A model generated the notes under the pieces. It was not told where the DNA came from. It was given only the letters and a program-made list of their open reading frames with translations, and made no database searches. Below are positions 18,501 to 32,120 of a stretch of 64,000 bases of DNA, piece by piece. The stretch lies in the NCBI GenBank assembly GCA_007922225.1, contig ML679989.1, forward strand, positions 16,557,974-16,621,973, read 5' to 3'. Position 1 is the first letter of the stretch, and each line of letters begins with the position of its first letter. A program made the position numbers and the translations under genes. This DNA is from Emydura subglobosa. Taxonomy: Eukaryota > Chordata > Testudines > Chelidae.

Positions 18501-21500
18501 TGCCAGCCTGGCCCGTGGAAGTCAACACGCCGCCCCTTCCTGGTGCAGCCCCCAGGCTAACAGCAATCCCCCAAGCATAAGGGCAAAACTTGTCTGGCGA
18601 TATTACAGACATGAAAAGTCTGCAGAGATTAACAGGTGATGGGGCAGCGGCTCAACTTTTCTCATACAGAGAAGTCATTAAGAGGGTCTGGCTGTAGATT
18701 TCAGTTTAGGGTGAGCAGGTCAGAAGGGCAGGACCTGGGGCTGTGTGTGCAGGAGAGAGAGGACGTTATCTGGACCCTCTTTCTAATGCTTTAACGTTTC
18801 CAGTCGATCACCCCCAGAGGAACCCTGGACACTGAATGCCTGAGTGCATTGGTCCTAATTCCTCTGAGAGTAACCAGGGGGAAACCGCTGTCCCATTGGG
18901 CAGGGCACAGCTCATGGTTTTGCTGGTGAACCTCAGTGCCCATGAAGGTGCAGGGCTAATGATTCTGTCTCAAGTCAAGCAGAGTTGCCCAGTGGATGCT
19001 TCCCTCCCCCCAGTAAATCTCTCTGCAGAGCTCAGTCTAGATGGGGCCCCAGCTTGCGACATGCCCGTGGTAATCTTCCCTGAACGCAGCTACCACGCTG
19101 CGCTGTGCGTTTGTAATACACGCAGAGCTCACAGAGGCCTGGACGGACCCCATTCCACCCATGACCTCCTCCAGCCAGGGACCCAGCTCTGCCCAGGGTA
19201 CGGTGCTGGCTTTTCCGTACCGTCAGGCAGGTGTGGCTGAGCCAGGAGGAGCTCCTTGCAGGTGGCAGCTGGGTTGTCTTTCGTGCCATTTGGGGGGTCT
19301 ACCAGGAGCTTTAGCTCATGGCCCAAGCGGTCCATCAGAGTCCACACCATGGCGTAGTTCAGTTTGTTAGCTGGATAAATCAGCTGCTAAAAAGGGGTGG
19401 AAATGTACAGAAATTAACTCAAATCTCCCTCCCTTTCCCCAGCCAGCCAGAAACATCCCAAGTGCACCCGAGGTCTGTCTTGTCTAGTCCGACTGTGGCT
19501 GTTGAGAACAGGGAGTGTCTCTCACTGTGTTTGTACAGTGCCTTGCACAAGGGGCCCTGATCTCAGCTAGGTCCTACCAGGATGCAAATAATAAGGGTGG
19601 CAGGCAGGGGAGGAAGTTGTTATGCTCACGTCAATGCCTGCTCACTAAGTCAGAAGCACATCCAGACGGCTTTGTGAGCTAACACTGCAGCACTGCTTGG
19701 TTCCGCTCTCATAGCGACTAACAAGCTCTGCTGGTTTTTCCTTAGAAGCCTCCTCTCCGGAGGAAGCCTTCTCCTGCCCAGAGAAGAGCCAGCTTACCAC
19801 CTCTTCTGTTGGGGCTGGAAGCGGAAGCAGTGTAAAGAGGGGGAATGTGATCTGAGGCCTGCAATGCAAACCCAGGGAGGTGGAGGCCGCTGATTGTTCA
19901 GTGCACTCAATTCTCCTGATTAAGCCACCATATAGTTTATATTCAAGCAAGCCTCAGCAGGCGAACGCCGCCCCCCCTCCCCTGCCAAGCAAAACAAGAT
20001 TCAGCACATCAGTCATACACTGTCAGATACACAGGCTCATCGCGCTAGTTACCCAGGTCCCACTAGGCCAAGCCTAACCAGCGCTTTGGGAAAGGAAACA
20101 TTCTCCCCACCCAAGCAGCAGCCCCCATCACACGCTCTGTGTGACCTGGTCACCGTGTTTTCCCACCCATGACACTCACCTTCAGATCCTCCAGGGAGAC
20201 GTTTAGGGAGGGGCCCCTGGGACCGGCGAGGCCGGGTGCACCCTAGACGACAACAAACAACATTGGCACCCCCTCAGCATTCGGCACAAGCTGGCGGGTG
20301 ACGGCAGGGGCCTGGACGTGAGGACCCGGGAGTTTCCTTCCTTCCAGGCCTGCTGTCATTCAGCTGCTCCCCATGTGCAGGGCAGGCTGCTGGTGCTCTG
20401 CTCCCCTGCCGCTGCGTGTTGTCAGCAGCACCGTGCGAGCTCTCTCGTGAGAGAAAGGACGGATGGGAAATATGTAAATATCAGTTTAACTTACAGGCAG
20501 GCCTGGCTCGCCTTTGGATCCCGGCAGGCCTTGGAAACCTTTGAGGCCCTGAGAGAGAGAGAGAGGGGAAAACAACAAACGATCAGCAAGATGCTGTGCC
20601 GCTGGAGAATCCCCGCTCTTCCCGCCGGCAGGGCCCACACCTCTAGCGGCCCAGACCAGCTAGGATAAGAGACGCTCTCCAGGGTGAAGGTGTGCGAGGG
20701 CAGAGCTGCAAGGACTTTCAGGAATTGGCTGGTTATTTCTTAGCGCAGCAGCGCAGTGCAGGCCCCCTCCACCCCTGCCCGACCAGCATCGCAGGCTAGA
20801 GACCAGCTCGGACACTCTGCCACAGCTGCCCAGCAGAGCTTGTGACTCTGTGCTCGGCGGACGCGGATGTGGTTCCGTTTGCCCCCTTCGCACGCATGGA
20901 GAGTGCGGACGCTTTGGGTGGCCCCACTTTCTGACACCCAGCCTCCAAAATGCCAGGGAGGAGGAGGAGGGTTGGTTGCTTCCTTCCTCTGTGCGCCTTC
21001 CCAGAACAGCCCTGACCCCAGGCTCAAACCTTTTCACCCTCCCACCACGTCCAGGCTGCAGCCACGCAGCTGAGCTCCTGCCCATCAGACTTTGCCAAAG
21101 GTTCTCGTTAAAGCTAGCGCCAGCCGTGTCCCTTCCCAAGGACCCCAGCGCAGAACCAGTTACTGGGGAAACCGGGCCACAAGAGCTGCAGCACCTAAAG
21201 CAGCATTACTGGAGATCAGGCGGTTTAGCTTCAAAGGCCAACTTCTTAACCCTGGCAGAGCCTGGGAGACAGGCATCTCCTCAGTCACACACTGGCACGG
21301 AGGGATCTGCCCAAGGCCACCCGGGCAGCTGGTGTCCGGAGCCAGGATTAGATCTGGGGCTCCAGTAGCTAGGATTTGACCTTCCCCTCCCTCTCTCCAC
21401 ACATGGGGCCCAAAGGGCAGAGAAGGCCCAGGGCCAGCACGATCGTGAGCAGAGGAGATGCACAAATCAGCGCGAGTGTTAGGGCCTGCTGGGGAAAATG

Positions 21501-24500
21501 CAGCGAGCTGCTCCAGTTTCCCCTGACCTTCCTCTGCTGGCAGCAGAACTGTCCTCCCCCATCGGACGCAGGGTCGGTGTGTACGGAGCTAGGTGGAGGG
21601 AGATGGGGAGAGCACATGCAGGACGGGATATGTTCAGAGGAGACAGGCAGAGTGCAGGGTGCATGTCCTACTTACTTTTTGTCCAAACAAACCCTGGAAG
21701 GGAAAAGACAGAAAAAACAAACATTGGCTGAGATGGAAGAATATACACTGACTTGGGAAGAAATAGAACCACCGTGGCAATAAACAAACAAACAAATAGA
21801 ATAATATTAATAAAATGCTTTTCATCAGCAGAGCTCAAAGGAGGTCATTTTACCAAGGCATGGAGCAAGGAAGCGACTTGGCCATGGTCACCCAGCAGGC
21901 CAGGGGCAGAGCCAGGAATAGAACCCAGGTTTCCTGAGTCCCAATCCAGTGATCTGTCCACTAGGCCGCACTGCTGCCCCTTTCATAGCTGCGTGGTGCC
22001 CAATCCTGAGCTACCCAATTAAGTGGTAGTCGCTGCATCTCGTTACCAGCAAAGCACAATGAGCCCAGGGAACCCTCGTCTTTTGATGGCTTGTGCGGCT
22101 AACACCTGAAATACATAATCTAGCCTAGCAAAAGGCGACTGCCCCCATCCACCCCGCAGTCTAGAGTGAGCTCACAAATGGCCTCCCCAAGTCTGTCATG
22201 CTATGGATGAGGGAGAAGACCATGCTGGGAGATGGAGCAAAGTAGCTCCAAGAGAAACAAGGGGAAGGACTGGAAAGTCTCCGACGCAGAGGAACTGGCT
22301 CAACTGTCCCAACAGCTGCACAGCACGGCAGCAAGTTCATTATTCATTATTATTGTTCTTGAACTAGTCCTGCTACACCAGCTGTGTCGTTGGGCAGTTG
22401 TAAACCAGAGCATCTCTCCAGGCCCGAGAAGCAGCCGGCTGCTCATTCATCACATGGTACCATCATACGAACACCCTTCGGGAAAGTGAAGGACTTACTG
22501 GCATTCCAGGGAAGCCGGAGGAGCCCCGTGGACCAGGTGGGCCAATATCACCCTGCAAAAATGGGACATGCTCAGCTGACAACATACGGCAGGAAAAGAT
22601 GTGAATAACCCCTGGGTGCCCCTGGAGTCAGGTCGCCCCATTCAGGGTCTTGGAGTTTAGAGCATGCACTGAACCTCCACGCTGCAAAATTATTCTCCAG
22701 CCTTCAGGACAAGAAAGGAGCATCACTAACCATAATACTTGGCACCCATTCAGCTGATGAGCAGACTGTACCTTAAATAATTAAGCCTCACTACATCCAT
22801 GAGGTTGATCCCAACGCTATTTGGAGTATAAAAAGAAAATTGAGTCCAATGAGATTAAAAGACTTGCCCAAGGTCAAATAGCAAGTCAGTGTCAGTCAGG
22901 AATGGGCCTCACCCCTGATTCCCAGTCCCCTGGTCTAACCACTGGACCCCACAGTCTCTATTGGAGACTCCCCATCCTTTTGCAGCATCAATGTCTGCAC
23001 GCTGTGATATGCAATCAAAGCCTGTCAGTGTATTTTGCAGAGAAGAGGCAGACTTTTGCAACAAAGTGCCAAAAACTCACCCAAGCCAAATTCCAGTTCC
23101 CTCCCTCCAATAACGTGGCTATTGCCTGCTCTCATTTGTCCCTCCCCCCACAGCCGGTGCTCTGCATTCCTCTTCTCACGGTCCAACCCCAGCTGGGAGA
23201 TTACTTTTGGATTAATTCATCGCTTCCCCCATGTGCCGCCCATTTCTCCCCAACATTGGAGCTACCAGCTAGTGCCTGAAAGAAGCCAGGCAAGGCAGCA
23301 GGGGGCAGCACTACAGACAACTGCAGAGCAATCTACACAAGAAGGAAACACGTTAAAGTCTTTACCTGCTCTCCCTTTGGTCCTGACCTCCCAGGAGCAC
23401 CGATGGGTCCTGGCTTGCCCTAAGAGATGGGACAGGTACTGAGTGAGCACCACAGTAGTTGAAAGCGTCAGGACAGGGAACGGGGGGAAAAAATCACCCT
23501 ACACACCTTGAAGCCATGGTCTCCTTGCTGGCCATGATATCCCATGCTGCCTTTCTCACCCTAGAAGAGCCGATTGAAGGCAGGAATTGGTAACAGCACA
23601 GACAACAAAACTCAACAGCCCTATGGCTGAGACGTGGGAAGGTAGAAAGGTTATAGCAGCCCTATGATAATCAGTTCATGGGAGATGGAGGGTGAGCTGG
23701 TGTGGAGGTTATATACAGGGAACCTTGCTAACGTCAGTTATTAAATCTCATTAGAGCAGCCAAGGACTGATGATCATCTGCGCAGGTTTTGCTGTATGTA
23801 CAGAGTAGTGGTAGATATTGATCGTGTTCCTTATACAACTTATCATCAAAGAGGTGAGCACCCTAAAGTGATTCAAAATCCTCCCTAGGAGATGAATAAT
23901 CGACACAAATGCAAGACAAATGTCCTTCCTTCAACTCAAATGCCAGGAAGAGGGAAACCGCAGAAATTAACAAGAGCCTAGATTCATTCCACTTTCCTGA
24001 TTACATGAGTTCTTCTCTTATGTTGATAGGTCAGTGGCAAATGGTTTGACCAAGAACCTCACACTCATCGCATTGGGAGAAGAGGTGCGCTAACAGTGGC
24101 ACATCCAACATGAGTCAGCCAAGCAGGGCCAGACAGGTCCCAACACGAAGAACTGAACCAGTGCCATGATGCTGACAACTGCAACTGGCTGAAAACTTTC
24201 TGGAGAAGTGTTTTTGGGGGAATTTCTGATTCTTTTTTTATGAGGGTGGAGCAGGGTGGGACGTTACACAATAAAACAAATTCTTGTGATTACAAATGTC
24301 TTTTGTCAAAAATGTTGGCAACCAAACATCCAAACATTTTTGGGTTTAAACAATTTCCCCCCCTGCTTTTTGATGAAAGCCCAAGGAGTTTTCCAAGAAA
24401 ATGTTGGACGAAAATGATGAAAACAAAATTACTGTTCACCAAAATTTTTCATGGTGATAAAGAAAAACAAACCAATTTCCCAACCAGCCCTACTGACAAT

Positions 24501-27500
24501 GCTTTCAGTTCTGATACATTTAAAAGTTTTATTGATTACAATGAGTGCTGAAAGTCATGGGCAACTTGGGAACACCTGGTCACCTGTATCACAGCTGACC
24601 GATCGAGCCATCAAGAAAGATATGCATGGGCTTTTTGAGCCAGGGTCAAGTCATGCACCTAATCAGTGCACAAAGAGAATATCTACTCACATCTGAAAGT
24701 CATCAGAAGCACTGGGAACAGATGATGGGGGGATTAAATGAGTGTATACTCTAGGGCCTGGTTTCAACCACCAGGTGGCATGACGGGTGGGGTAAGACAA
24801 GTAACAAGCAAGGGAAAAGGGAGAAGCCTCACACATGCATAGCTACAAGCTCCTGGGAATTGGGAAAAGTTAGACCAACGTACAAAGAAGCAGGATGGCT
24901 AAGCTGGAAAGATTTTGAGAAAGGGACAGAGTAAGTGACTACCACCGACTAGACTCATACTCCACCCATGCAAAGCCAGGACTAGAACACAGTGCCCAGG
25001 TGATCAACAGAACAGAGCACTACGTACCTTCTGCCCTTTCGGTCCCTGGTCTCCTCTTGTCCCCTTCAGTCCAGGAATCCCCTGTGGAGAGGGAAAATAT
25101 AGCATCCATGTGTCTTCGTGAGCTGTGACTGACTATAGTGGAGTTAGTTACCTGCTGCTGAGAACACTGCTATGCAATAACACGTCTAGCTGGGCTGATG
25201 TCCATGAGTATCTCTTCCCCCAACAAAGACCAACCTTGCCAGTAACGACCACTGCTGATTGCCACTAAAGATGCTTGAAATGTTATGAAATGTGTGTTTT
25301 CTATGACGGGCTAGGCAGCAGTTCTGCAGAAAAGGACCTGGCGGATCACAGTGGACAAGAAGCTGGATAGGAGTCAGCAGTGTGCCCTGGTTGCCAAGAA
25401 GGCTAACAGCAGATTGGGCTGCATTAGTAGGAGCATTGCCAGCAGATCGCAGGAAGTGATTATTCCCCTCTGTTCGGCACTGGTGAGACCACATCTGGAG
25501 TACTGTGTCCAGTTCTGGGACTCCCATTACAGGAAGCAAATTGGAGCGAGTCCAGTGGAGGGCAACAAAAATGATTAATTAGGGGGCTGGGGAACAACTT
25601 ATGAGGAAAGGGTGAGGGAACTGGGCTTGTTTAGTACGCAGAAGAGAAGAGTGAGGGGGGATTGGATGGCAGCCTTCAACTACCGGAAGGGAAGTTCCAG
25701 GGAGGATGGAGCTAGGCTGTTCTCAATGGTGGTAGATGATAGAACAAGGAGCAATGGTCTCAAGTTGCAGGGGGGGAGGTCTAGGTTCGATATATTAAGA
25801 AAAACTCTTTCACTAGGAGGGTGGTGAAGCACTGGAATGGGTTACCTAGGGAGGGGGTGGAATTTCCACCTTAGACATTTTTAAGCTGCGGCTTGACAAA
25901 GCCCTGGCTGGGATGATTTAGTTGGGGTTGGGCCTGCTGTGAGCAGGGGGCTGGACTAGATGACCTCCCGAGGTCCCGTCCAATCCTCATCTTCTATGAT
26001 TCTATGAGAAATTTCAAAGTTTTTCAAGATTTGGAAAAACGAATAAAAAAAATGAATTAAAATTCACACACCAGCTAAAAAAATATACTGGCTTTTTGAC
26101 CAACTCTAGCTGCCACATCTTGATCCCATCTCTGGAAATGCTGTCTTCACAGAGGGTGCTTCTGGGAGTGTGATCACATCACCTGCCTGACAGAACCATC
26201 CAAGCCTGTGATGTTCTTCTCAGACATCACAGCTGGTCAGAAAATCCAGGGGCGGGAGATGCACAGATTTTAACAAAACATTATTTTTCATCATGGTTTT
26301 ATTTTCATCAAAATTATCTGACCAGCTGTATGGGCATGCACTATTGTGGGAATGTTAGTGTGTGGAAGGGCAAGGTAGACTGGATGAGCCAAATACCTAC
26401 AATACATTAGGCCCTCACGCACAACTGATTTTTGGAATTTTTTTCTATAGGATGAACCTGTCTGGGGGGCAAACAATCTAACTAATATTAAGATTGGGCT
26501 TTATGAATTGATGAACAGGATTATATGATGGGGTGCTTTTATCAGCAGGGGATGTGACTCAACCCAGGCGTTCCTTTCCAGTCCTATGTAGCTGAACAAA
26601 ACGTTAGGTCTGCCATAGCAACAGCTGGATGTCAGAAAGGCAGCTTTTGGCCTTCCCAATTGAGAAGCAGCTCAGACAGGAGAGAAGACTGCCCTGCTCC
26701 AGCCCAGACATGATACTGCATCATCAAAGGGCAAGCACTGACTATCTGGAGTTTGATCTAGGGATTAGCATAAGGGAATGAGAGTCAGGACTCCTGGGTT
26801 TTTGTTCCAGTTCTCTCCCCGACTTGACACATGAACCTGGGCAAGTCGCTTCACCTCTGTGCCTCAATGTCCTCCTCTGCCACAGGAGGAGAAACTGATC
26901 ACAATGCAGTGTAAATGCAGTCAGATCAGATATCTCCCCAAGGCACTGAAAGGCAGATGAATGGGCAAATACTTGCCTTTGTTAATAACCGTGTTTCTTA
27001 TGGATGTGCATAAGGCAGAGTCCCGCAGTGGGACTGGGATCCCGTGGGTCCCATTGCCTTGTTGTGCTAGCCTGGATCCTGCTCTCAGGCCAGCAGGAAT
27101 CAGGAGTAACTCCACTGCAGTCAGTGGCATTGCACGGGTGTCAAACCAGCGAGAGACGAATCAGCCCCAGGGTGCAGAGAGCAGCGAGCGCTCACCGAGA
27201 CAAGCTTCCAACCAGCTCTGGCCTCCCAACCCTCTCCAGCTTTGAGTACTGTGTTTGTGCAGCACTTAGCACAATAGGATCCTGGTCCACGCAGAGCCAG
27301 GATGTGAACTTAGCTCTCCCGAGTGCCTTAGCCACAAGACTGTCCCTCCTTTCTCTTAGAAACTCCGCAGCATCATATGCACCGTGCCCAGAAGGAGTCA
27401 GATTCCAAGGCCTGAAGGGACCACCGCGAGCAGTAAGTCTGACCCACCTGTGTAACGCCGGCCAGAGAACTTCCGCACAATAATTCCTAGAGCAGATCTT

Positions 27501-30500
27501 TTAGGAAAACATCCAATCTTGACTTAAAATTTGTCAACAAAAGAGCAGGCTCAGAAGAGGCACCTGTCCTATCTGGCCATCTCTGGCCAATACTCACGTA
27601 AGGTCCTTGTGGGCCTTGTGGTCCCCCTTCCCCTGGTTCACCTGGATGGCCCTGGAAGGCAGAAGGAGAAGAGACCCTTCTCAATGTCACAATATAACAG
27701 CAAGGCAGGAATGATTCCACGGGCTTTTCTTGGGCAGAAGGAAAGCAGAGCATTGCGGAGATGACGCAAGCGCTGGAGAGATGGGAACAGGCCTTGGGAT
27801 CCGTGCTTTAGGTAAGAGGAGAAGCAAGGATTTGCCCCAGATGATGCCTTCTCCAGAGGAAGCATGGGGGACAGAAGATGGTACTAAAGGTGTGGGGACA
27901 GTGTGGGAGGAACAGGACAAGCTGCTTCAACATACATCACTGCACCATGAACAGCCTAAGGCAGGGAGGTGCATCCCTTTGGGTTTCTCGCCCCCTTCGC
28001 CACATGGGCAGATCAGCTTTCAGCCCGATCTCTAGTGATGCAAATCAGCCACTTACGGTTTCATTGCTGTGAAAACTCTCAGCACAGGGGGGAGAGGGAC
28101 AGAATTCACAGGCGCCGTGAGGCGCAGTGGCACAGCTGGGACCGGCCTATGCAAAAGCACCTAACTTGCTTGGTACCCCATGGGTTAATGGGATCAGGAC
28201 TCAGATGTGCTGTAGTAAACTAACTAGTGCTGGGGGACCAGATTCCCCACCAGCAGTGCTGAGATTGGGGGTGTCAGCCCCAGTGGCTCTCCGACGCCTC
28301 TGCTGGTGGATGCTCTAGGCCCAGTCATGCTAAGGATCCTTCACAGACACAAAGATGCCCTGCCCCTGGCTTATCCAAGGGATCCTCACTGCAGCTCCTT
28401 TCATTTGATGCCCTAAGGAGCCCTCAGTTGCCAGGGACAACGACTTTCCCAGGTGGGCACTGTAGTTCGCCGAGTGCTGCTCAGTGACCCGGGCCAGTTG
28501 AAGGGGTGGGCTCTTTTCCCAGTTGTTCTCATGGAAAGCAAATCCCATGCATTCAGCAACCCCAGGGGCCTGGCTAGGACGACAGGAAGATCCAGTCTAG
28601 TTTGCCCCACGGCTGTCCATGGTGACTGTTAATGAAACTTACGATGGGCCCAGGCTTAGCCCTGGTACGGCAGGCCAAGGAGAAGCAGGCAACACGGTTC
28701 TGTCTGCCCAGCAGGTGATATCACCCAACTGGTGACAGCCACAGGACCGTGCAGATGGTGCTGCCTAGCAAAGTCGCTGTGCGGGCACTCGCCCAGCCTC
28801 AGGGTCCATGCTCGCTCAGCGCTGTCAGTGGTTAACACAGCCCCGGCATGGCTAGACAGGAGGCCAAGTGAGACCCAGGTTTCGTTACCTGGCACCGCTG
28901 GGAAAGGACGAGAGAAAGTGCAGGTGTGCCTACCTTGGGTCCCTTGGCGCCTCTCGGGAGCTTGTGCCCGGCTTTGCCTCGCTTGCCCTGCGCAACGATA
29001 GAGAACTGGAGTTTGTGAATGAAGTCGTGTGAAAATCAACGAAGGCTGAGCCTCCTGCCCAGCTCAGCTCCTCACTACGGCAGCTCCCCCGCCCCTCACC
29101 CCCTGGGGCTCACCCCCAAAGCTCCTCGCTGCGTAGGTACCCCCCAGTAACGGTGTCCTCTCCTCACTGCTACAATATCCCAAGCAACCTGTGCCGCTGT
29201 CTCCCGGCCCCTTTGCTACGGTAGCCAAGGTCACCCTCAAAGAGCTCGTGCGGCCCCTTCGGGAACGGCTCACGCAGGAGCGAGAGGAATTCACTCAGCC
29301 CGTTCGCACGGGGTTCGCATGAAACGTCAGCATGGGGCAGCCTCTAAGCAGTGGCTGCAGAGCACGCGGCGAGGAAGGTGATGCCACTTTACCCGTCTGC
29401 CAGGCTTGCCGGGGAGGCCCCGATCTCCTTCACGCCCGTTGCTCCCCTAAGGAAATAGACAAACACACACCCAGCCGATGAGCCGCGAGAAAGGGGGCAG
29501 ACTCCTCCCGACCTACCCAAGGGAAGCCAAGGGTGCTCGTTCGCTGCTGCAGCCTCCCTGGGATACAAGGGAGTGCAAATCTGGCTCATAGCCCGCCTCT
29601 GACTGAGGCGTGGCAGTGTGCCCCAGAGGTGGTTGCACTGCAGTGGTGGGTGCTGCGAGCCCCTTTGGGGGTGGAAGGAGCTATACACATGGAAGATGTG
29701 ACCAGCAGGAAGCCACGTGTCAATGGCACCTGTCACTCTGGTGGAAGAGTTCCTGGCACTGACCCCAAAAGGTGAGTGCGCCACAGCTGCAGAATGCACC
29801 GCCAAAGGGGCCAAGACCCTGTTATTCTACAACAGGAACTCTCCATTTGGGGGAAGGCTCCTTCCCCAGCTGAAGAGCAGGGAAGGGCTTTTGAAGGTAC
29901 CTTTTCTCCTTTACGACCTCTCTGGCCCTCTGGCCCCAGCTGTCCTCGAGACCCCTGAAATCAAAAGGGAGAAAGAAATGTCTCCATGGGAGCGCCAAGG
30001 AAGGGGTTTCTTCAGTGATGCTTCCTAATGCAGGAACCTCTCGACAGAGTCCAATGCACTTCTCTTGAGCTGTCCCCACCCCCCGCCCACGCATACCCCG
30101 ATGCAGTTGCATACTCTCTATGCTGAGCTCTCCATTTGTTTCTCCAAAACAAGGCTTGTAAAAGCCCAGGGGTGTGGAGCAGGGGCATGAGACAGCATGG
30201 GGATTTTTCACCCAGCCTGATGGGGACCAGGTAAGGTTTCAAGCCCTGCTCCCTGAAGAGGCTCTGGAGTCAGGCTTTCAGGAAAGAAAAGGAGGCATGC
30301 AATGTATGCTTGCATGGAGAAGGGACCGGACATGTTCCACACTGGCACATGGCATGCCTCTCCCTGCCCTCACCGTTGGTCCTGGTTCTCCTGGCTCACC
30401 CAGCTCCCCTCTCTTGCCCGGAGGGCCCTGATGGAAAAAACAAACCAAAACCAGATAAACAATCCATTACATTCATATCTCCCTAACGAACATGTTAAGA

Positions 30501-32087
30501 TGACATGTCCTTCTAGACCCCTCCATGGCCCTCACCACCCTCCTATCCGAGTGCATCACAATCAGCAATAGCTTTTGTCCTCACTGAGTGGTAAGTAAGT
30601 ATTAGTCCCTTTAACAGATGGGGCAACTCTCACTGGGGCTGGAGCCTGCAGAGAGGGCTGTGGGGTCTCAGAGCTCAAGCGGGAATGTCTACACTGCTGT
30701 GTTTGTCCCAGAGCAGGAGCCTGTCTCAGCTGACCCAGGCTCTGAGAGTCACTGCTGAGGGATTTTGGGTTTTGTTTCTTTTGCAATGTAGACATACCCT
30801 GAGTGACTTCCCCAAGGTCACATGGGAAGTATGTGGCAAAGATGGGACTAGAACCCAGCTGTCCTGCATCCTGGTCAAATGCCTGAACCATAAAAACCTC
30901 TTCCAAGACTCTGGCACTGTCACCGCGGTACAGATAACAACTACACCATTTGTGTGTGAGTGAATTACGGGGAGAGGTGATAGCACAGCCTATTAAGGTT
31001 GCCCAACACTTCCCATTCTAAGACCCTGTTTTCAGTTGCTAACAACTGAACTTTGCCAAATTGTAACAGGGCTGAAGTTTTCCATGCTGGGTGGCTGCCT
31101 TGGGCTTAACTTGTTTTGGGGGGGAAAATGTCCAAAATGGTCCAGCCCATTTCCAAGAATGAAGCTAAGGAAAAACATGTTTCGCCCATGTTAAAAAATT
31201 CTTGAGACCTTTTCTTTGAAAAGCTGTAGCATCCCTGCTTAGGGACTTGAAACTTGGCCAGCAGGTAGCCCTGGTGTTAGGGAGCTGCCTTTTGCTGTCC
31301 CAGTGAAAATCTGCCCAAATCCGGCCACGCTTTGCAGTTCACACATGCTCAGTAGAGACTCCTTAGATTTTAGCTGCTAAACGCCCCCAAAAGTCCATCC
31401 ACACGGAGCATGCTTCAGTCCATGAAATTGTAGCTCTGGGCTGCAGGCTGTGCCAGGTCCGGGCTCTTGAACTGACAGCAAGGACACTGTCTCTCCTGTG
31501 CTCCTGATGAGCGTTGCACAGCACAAGCAGCGTGGAGGAGGGAACTGCCTGATTCGAATGCAGAGGGAACAAGAGACGGACCTGAAGCGAGAGGCTGGGC
31601 CTGCCTGAGCAAGGAGTCTGGGGGAAACAAGGGATGGGAGAGGGACAGGGTCTAGGCGCTAGTTGGTGCAGTGGGGAGACTGACACTGGATGAGGAGCCA
31701 AGGAGAAACAGAATGGCTGGGCAAGGAGACAGACTGAACCAACGGGAAGGGGCGGGAAAGAGAAAGAGGGGATGGGGAGACAGATCTGATGAGACAGGCT
31801 GTGGAGAGACCTCTGGGACTGGCTGGGCAAAGGGACTGGGACAAGAAGCCTTGGCAGGGGAGGAGACGGTCTCTTTCACTACCCGGCCTTGATTCATCCC
31901 CAAGCAGGCCCAGCCTGTGCACTGAACAAGGCAGGAGCCCGGTGGAAAAACTAGCCTGTGACGAGGTAGTTACAGGCACTGGCACAAGAGGGCCAAATGG
32001 AATTTGCAGGGGGAGACAGAATTCTGGCGTTTCCTAGTTTTGGAGTGCGTGGCTTTGCGATCTTAACAACGTTCTTTTAATGGGGTG

Positions 32088-32120
<33 letters not shown>

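Larger units (their letters stand above)
15583..20179. other. introns between C-propeptide exons
   Basis: 15583-16155: nothing beyond a short TGCC repeat near 16072. 16345-17041: a CR1 fragment. 17123-17811 and 17919-19220: no recognisable repeat or exon. 19384-20179: one interspersed repeat (19440-19600). Confidence 0.5.
20549..30373. other. introns in the C-terminal helix region
   Basis: 20549-21675 is GC-rich with no repeat or exon that I recognise. 21694-23365 has two SINE copies. 23561-25027: 24200-24500 resembles an old AT-rich repeat. 25082-27597: CR1 (25300-26005), SINE, CR1. 27652-28933: only the 19-nt candidate microexon. 28988-30373: nothing seen. Confidence 0.5.

Noticed and set aside
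31363..31830. 155-codon Ser/Pro-rich minus-strand open frame
   Set aside because: It reflects a purine-rich tract on the + strand. No recognisable domain or splice structure, and it lies in a collagen intron.
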